From assembly GCA_036937835.1 (NCBI GenBank), contig CM072873.1, positions 7,152,001 to 7,216,000 on the forward strand: a DNA stretch of 64,000 nt, written 5' to 3'. Below the pieces are notes generated by a model. It saw nothing but the letters and a program-made list of their open reading frames with translations. It ran no database searches and had not been told where the DNA came from. How positions within the stretch are numbered: position 1 is the stretch's first letter; each line of letters begins with the position of its first letter. Origin of the DNA: Pampus argenteus (lineage: Eukaryota > Chordata > Actinopteri > Scombriformes > Stromateidae). Positions 61,501 to 64,000 of the stretch are shown here, piece after piece. The translations under genes were made by a program, and so were the position numbers.

Positions 61501-63563
61501 CACCTGGAATCTTCTTGAGTTAAACTAAGTTTACGGCTACAAAAGTGTCAGTCATATCTACGGCTGCTGATTGACACCAATTCTGCAATGGCCAAAATAA
61601 CCAAAAGCTTGAATTGATGTCTACATATCATGTGACATCATTGCACGTCTGTCCGTCCTGGGAGAGGGATCCCTCCTCTGTGGATCTTCCTGAGGTTTCT
61701 TTTTTGGTGGGCAAGTTTTTCCTCACTCGAATCGAGGGTCTAAGGACAGAGGGTGTCACTCCCTGTACAGATTGTAAAGCCCTCTGAGACAAATGTATTT
61801 TGTGATTTTGGGCTATATAAATAAAATTTGATTGATTGATATCAGTAATATATGACCAAGTGGACTGTGTGTTTTTGCATTGTAAAATTACAGTAAAATG
61901 AGAGAGGCATAAGATGATGCGTGATCATGGAAACAGTGTCTTTAAAGTCTTCCACTGGTTTACAGTGTGACCAACTCTCTGTATGCTCTCTCTCTCTCTC
62001 TCATTCATTCATATATATATATATATATATATATATAGTTTAATAAATCATACATTACAATCTCATTCCCAAACTTTGAAATATTGATAATAAAAAAATA
62101 AAACTTTCTCTATAAATACAGTAGATACTGACCTCCGCGTCTTGCCTGTCTGCAGGTCCCACTCTATAATGTTTGTATCGTCTGAACCGCTGTATAATAA
62201 ACTGTCTTCAGGGTGCCACTGGACACAATTCACTCCTCCACTATGGCCTCCATCCTGATAAAGAAAAATACAGTTAACAGTGCTAAACAAATTACCCCAT
62301 TATGGAACTAAACAGGTTTTATAAATGCTAAGTAAACTGCGTGTGATGTGTTATGTCTCACACTCACCAGGGTACAGTGCAGTGCTCCCTTTGCTGTACT
62401 GTAGATGAGCACACTGCCCGCTGCTGTGCCCATCGCCAACAGGTCTGCCTTCTCCTCCACCTGCCCCACCTCAGATTTCCTCTTCTTCCTCTGAGGCCCC
62501 TCCTGAAACACAGCACATTCATAACATTAACCCAACTAAACATTACTAATAATGACATGACATAGGTATGACATGCTTGACACATATGGAGGCTATACAT
62601 GTAGTTGAATCATAATCTCCACTTACCTAAAACAACACAATAACTGCCTTTGACAAACTGCTATCAATTCATATCCTTAAAATCGCCAAGCTGTACAGTA
62701 TCAGAAAATATAGCACGCGACTAAAATTATATAACATAAAATTATGATATAATACATCATGATCACATGGAACCACTTTATATTGAGAGACCCAAGATCT
62801 GTAGTTTTAATTTTTGTCATAATTTAAGACACTTTTTTAGTTTTAAACTGATAAATGCGCTACAGTGGTACCATTTCAACACAGCTAAACTTTTCTGAGC
62901 CTCTCCTCAACGTGTCATGGTGGCACACGCTTCTGAAGCGTTGGTGGGCTTGAATAAAGACTTTATTTGCAATGTCGACCGTCTTAAAAAAAAAAACCAA
63001 ACTACTACCACTTAATGGTGCCAGTTTAACTGCAGCAAGTGTTCTTAAAAGTTACTTCTATCTTGAAGTATCAAATTAAGACAGTGTCCGTGATTTCTTA
63101 GGACTACCATGTGGAACTAACATGTGCGTCGTGCGCAGTTGTTGAAAGCTAATGCGGCTACTCCGCTAACCAAGTCAGCGTCGGAAACATTAAAGTGTCC
63201 GTATTAACACACAGCAGAGAGCTCGCAGCTTTCTGTCCTCTCTCTACTAATTATGACACTTTTCTTGTTTTAGCGTGTGAACTTCTCAGAGAGGTCCAAC
63301 TACGGACGCCTTTTAAGGCCTCACTAGCTCACGTAGCTAACAGCAGCCTCACGTACCTTCACTGTCCGGCATGGTCCCCACGATATGCAGCTACAAGTAG
63401 CGCTCAAATGGGCTGAAGGCACATATTCCTGGTGAAGTGTTTTACTGTCCGTGTTCCAAATACGAAGTCTGCCATCCTGTGCACACAAAGCTAAGTACTG
63501 TCTTGATTTGGGTGAAAAAACGCAGGGGAGCTGCAGCGAAGTACTACCACCATCGGCCGCCAT
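52511..63563 (-). CDS. wdr43: wdr43, WD repeat-containing protein 43 (UTP5 orthologue), complete, 18 coding exons
   Basis: Nucleolar subunit of the t-UTP complex of the small-subunit processome, needed for rRNA transcription and 18S processing. Coding exons: 63357-63563, 62368-62502, 62133-62254, 59832-59952, 59602-59720, 59382-59484, 59030-59094, 57795-57954, 57138-57224, 56854-56979, 56443-56592, 56171-56257, 55644-55675, 55423-55486, 54786-54899, 54467-54536, 52779-52837, 52511-52645. All junctions are GT-AG and all phases join, giving 651 residues (human about 677). WD40 repeats fill residues 1 to about 330 (QEYVPSAHLS; HSGGVNCVQWHP; FTGHSTAVTTLRF). A basic RKKRK patch is at 74-78. The Utp12 domain is about 440-565 (LLVQGLESND; MVRWLKAVLMHHTSYL). 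The last 60 residues are acidic, ending ENESEEE as in the human protein. The start has an in-frame TAA 36 bases upstream (63597-63599) and A at -3. Human comparison is from memory. Confidence 0.97.
52838..54466 (-). other. wdr43: wdr43 intron 16
   Basis: A 1.6-kb intron. A GTGATGA motif near 52880 looks like a snoRNA C box, but no suitable D box lies at the right distance. No exon or repeat was recognised. Confidence 0.8.
54900..55422 (-). other. wdr43: wdr43 intron 14
   Basis: AT-rich intron of 523 bp with a GT tract (55264-55289). No further feature seen. Confidence 0.8.
55676..56170 (-). other. wdr43: wdr43 intron 12, with repeat insertion
   Basis: Most of the intron is a teleost repeat copy (55760-56159). 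A GA tract beside the acceptor (55680-55695) gives CTCTCTCTCTGTAG, the pyrimidine tract used for the 32-base exon. Confidence 0.8.
55760..56159 (+). repeat. Teleost repeat (ending ...ATATATAGTCTATGG type)
   Basis: The end GTTAAGTCACCCCTATATCC followed by TATATATAGTCTATGG matches the terminus of the repeat whose reversed start is at 25545. The inner part (ACCAAGCGGCAACGACCAGA, GGCGGTCATTTTGG) fits the same family. It is inserted in wdr43 intron 12. Confidence 0.55.
57225..57794 (-). other. wdr43: wdr43 intron 8
   Basis: AT-rich intron of 570 bp. The donor is GTGGGT, one of the weaker donors of this gene. Nothing else recognised. Confidence 0.8.
57955..59029 (-). other. wdr43: wdr43 intron 7
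   Basis: About 1.1 kb of AT-rich sequence with a GT tract near 58752-58768. C-box-like and D-box-like motifs are scattered, but none form a paired snoRNA. Confidence 0.8.
61647..61840 (+). mobile_element. Non-LTR retrotransposon 3' end, common teleost family
   Basis: In order: GGGAGAGGGATCCCTCCTCT, CTTCCTGAGGTTTC, CGAGGGTCTAAGGACAGAGG, TACAGATTGTAAAGCCCTCT, TTTTGGGCTATATAAATAAA, then a TTGA microsatellite. This order is very familiar from percomorph genomes as the 3' end of an abundant retroposon. It is in the sense opposite to wdr43. Only the tail is present. Confidence 0.75.
61986..62037. repeat. (TC)n and (AT)n microsatellites
   Basis: A TC tract (61986-62001), a short CATT repeat, then an AT tract (62011-62036), within wdr43 intron 3. 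Confidence 0.9.
62503..63356 (-). other. wdr43: wdr43 intron 1
   Basis: Donor GTACGT at 63351-63356, acceptor TGTTTCAG ending at 62503. AT-rich, with an A run near 62987-62997. I see no exon and no convincing snoRNA. Confidence 0.85.
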
Positions 63564-63720
63564 TTTTGCAGCGCTGCTTGCGTCTGTGTGCGTGGTTTAC
63601 ACACTAACCACGTGTGGCTCTGCGCGGACATGCGCGGTACAGCGTCAGAAGCCCCGCCCCCTACCAGACGCAGCAGCCAATGAGAAGGGCGTTAAAGGAG
63701 AAGATATTCTGTTTAATTTC
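63564..63720 (-). promoter_or_regulatory. wdr43: wdr43 promoter
   Basis: Directly upstream of the start codon. It shows a CACGTG E-box (63609-63614), a GC box GCCCCGCCCC (63651-63660) and a CCAAT box (63677-63681, plus strand). The start codon itself lies in AAAATGGCGGCC, which resembles a YY1 site. There is no TATA box. This is a typical housekeeping-type promoter for a ribosome-biogenesis gene. Roles of the individual sites are inferred from motif identity. Confidence 0.6.
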
Positions 63721-63904
63721 CCCAAATTCATGGAGCATTAAGAGCACTTTTGAAGTTTCTTCACAGGCAGCTGAGTTTCATAGTCATAGACAATTTAATG
63801 CACATTTTGAGCATTTGTATAGGTATGATATCGCCCTCTGCTGCTTAAATCAAATGACTACACCTGTCGCTCACTTATGACGTTATTCACGTGTGTTTTC
63901 CAGC

Positions 63905-63990
63905 ATGGTGACCTCCTTCTTCTGTAAATACAACCCGGGCTTAGAAGAAATGAGGACGATCCAGTTATTAGTTGTCACACTGTGAATGGA
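63905..63990 (+). other. Possible first exon of a divergent gene
   Basis: An ATG at 63905 opens 26 codons (beginning MVTSFFCKYNPGLEEMRTIQ) and stops just before an excellent donor, GTAAGT (63991-63996). A second ATG lies at 63986. An E-box (63888-63893) and a TGACGT motif (63878-63883) lie just upstream. It would be a divergent transcript starting about 340 bases from the wdr43 start codon, with the short frame acting as an upstream ORF. The gene cannot be identified, because the window ends here. Confidence 0.2.
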
Positions 63991-64000
63991 GTAAGTGACA

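Larger units (their letters stand above)
59953..62132 (-). other. wdr43: wdr43 intron 3 (largest intron)
   Basis: A 2.2-kb intron holding a non-LTR retrotransposon tail (61647-61840), a TC/AT microsatellite (61986-62037) and otherwise AT-rich sequence. The acceptor is TTGACAG, joining AG to T and restoring a Ser codon before KWKAD, which matches CKWKGD in the human protein. Frames inside the intron have no recognisable product. Confidence 0.85.

Noticed and set aside
62700..62765. C-box-like ATGATGT and D-box CTGA in wdr43 intron 1
   Set aside because: The spacing is suitable, but the C box is imperfect and the 5' and 3' flanks cannot pair, so there is no support for a snoRNA.

Overview
The window looks like nuclear DNA of a teleost fish, probably a percomorph. 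It holds intron-split vertebrate genes with GT-AG junctions, long AT-rich intergenic DNA, many CA/GT, TC and AT microsatellites, and several interspersed repeats I recognise as common in percomorph genomes. No operon, CRISPR array, rRNA or convincing tRNA gene is visible.

Layout: (1) 1-2431, minus strand: first coding exon (1669-2431) of alk, anaplastic lymphoma kinase, followed by the start of its first intron. (2) About 2.4-3.3 kb: the CpG-dense alk 5' flank. (3) About 3.3-52 kb: a gene-poor interval of nearly 50 kb with microsatellites, Tc1-like and LINE relics, one hAT-like MITE with an 8-bp target-site duplication, two solo LTRs each with an exact 5-bp duplication, scattered percomorph repeats, and a few short GC-richer open blocks bounded by splice-like signals that may be unannotated exons. 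(4) 52511-63563, minus strand: complete wdr43 (UTP5 orthologue), which I could join into 18 coding exons with every phase matching, giving 651 residues. (5) 63.56-64 kb: the wdr43 promoter and a possible first exon of a divergent gene on the plus strand.

The two genes do not form one pathway. Alk is a cell-surface receptor tyrosine kinase. Wdr43 is a nucleolar protein of the small-subunit processome. They are linked by conserved synteny, since both lie near each other on human 2p23. Here they are tandem on the same strand, so the flank between them is upstream of alk and downstream of wdr43.

I did not find a clearly new biological system. The strongest leads are the candidate exons at 38729-38844, 16317-16553 and 45077-45213 (with a weaker one at 31265-31409), a perfect 54-bp palindrome at 48022-48075, and a perfect 15-bp hairpin at 33846-33879.
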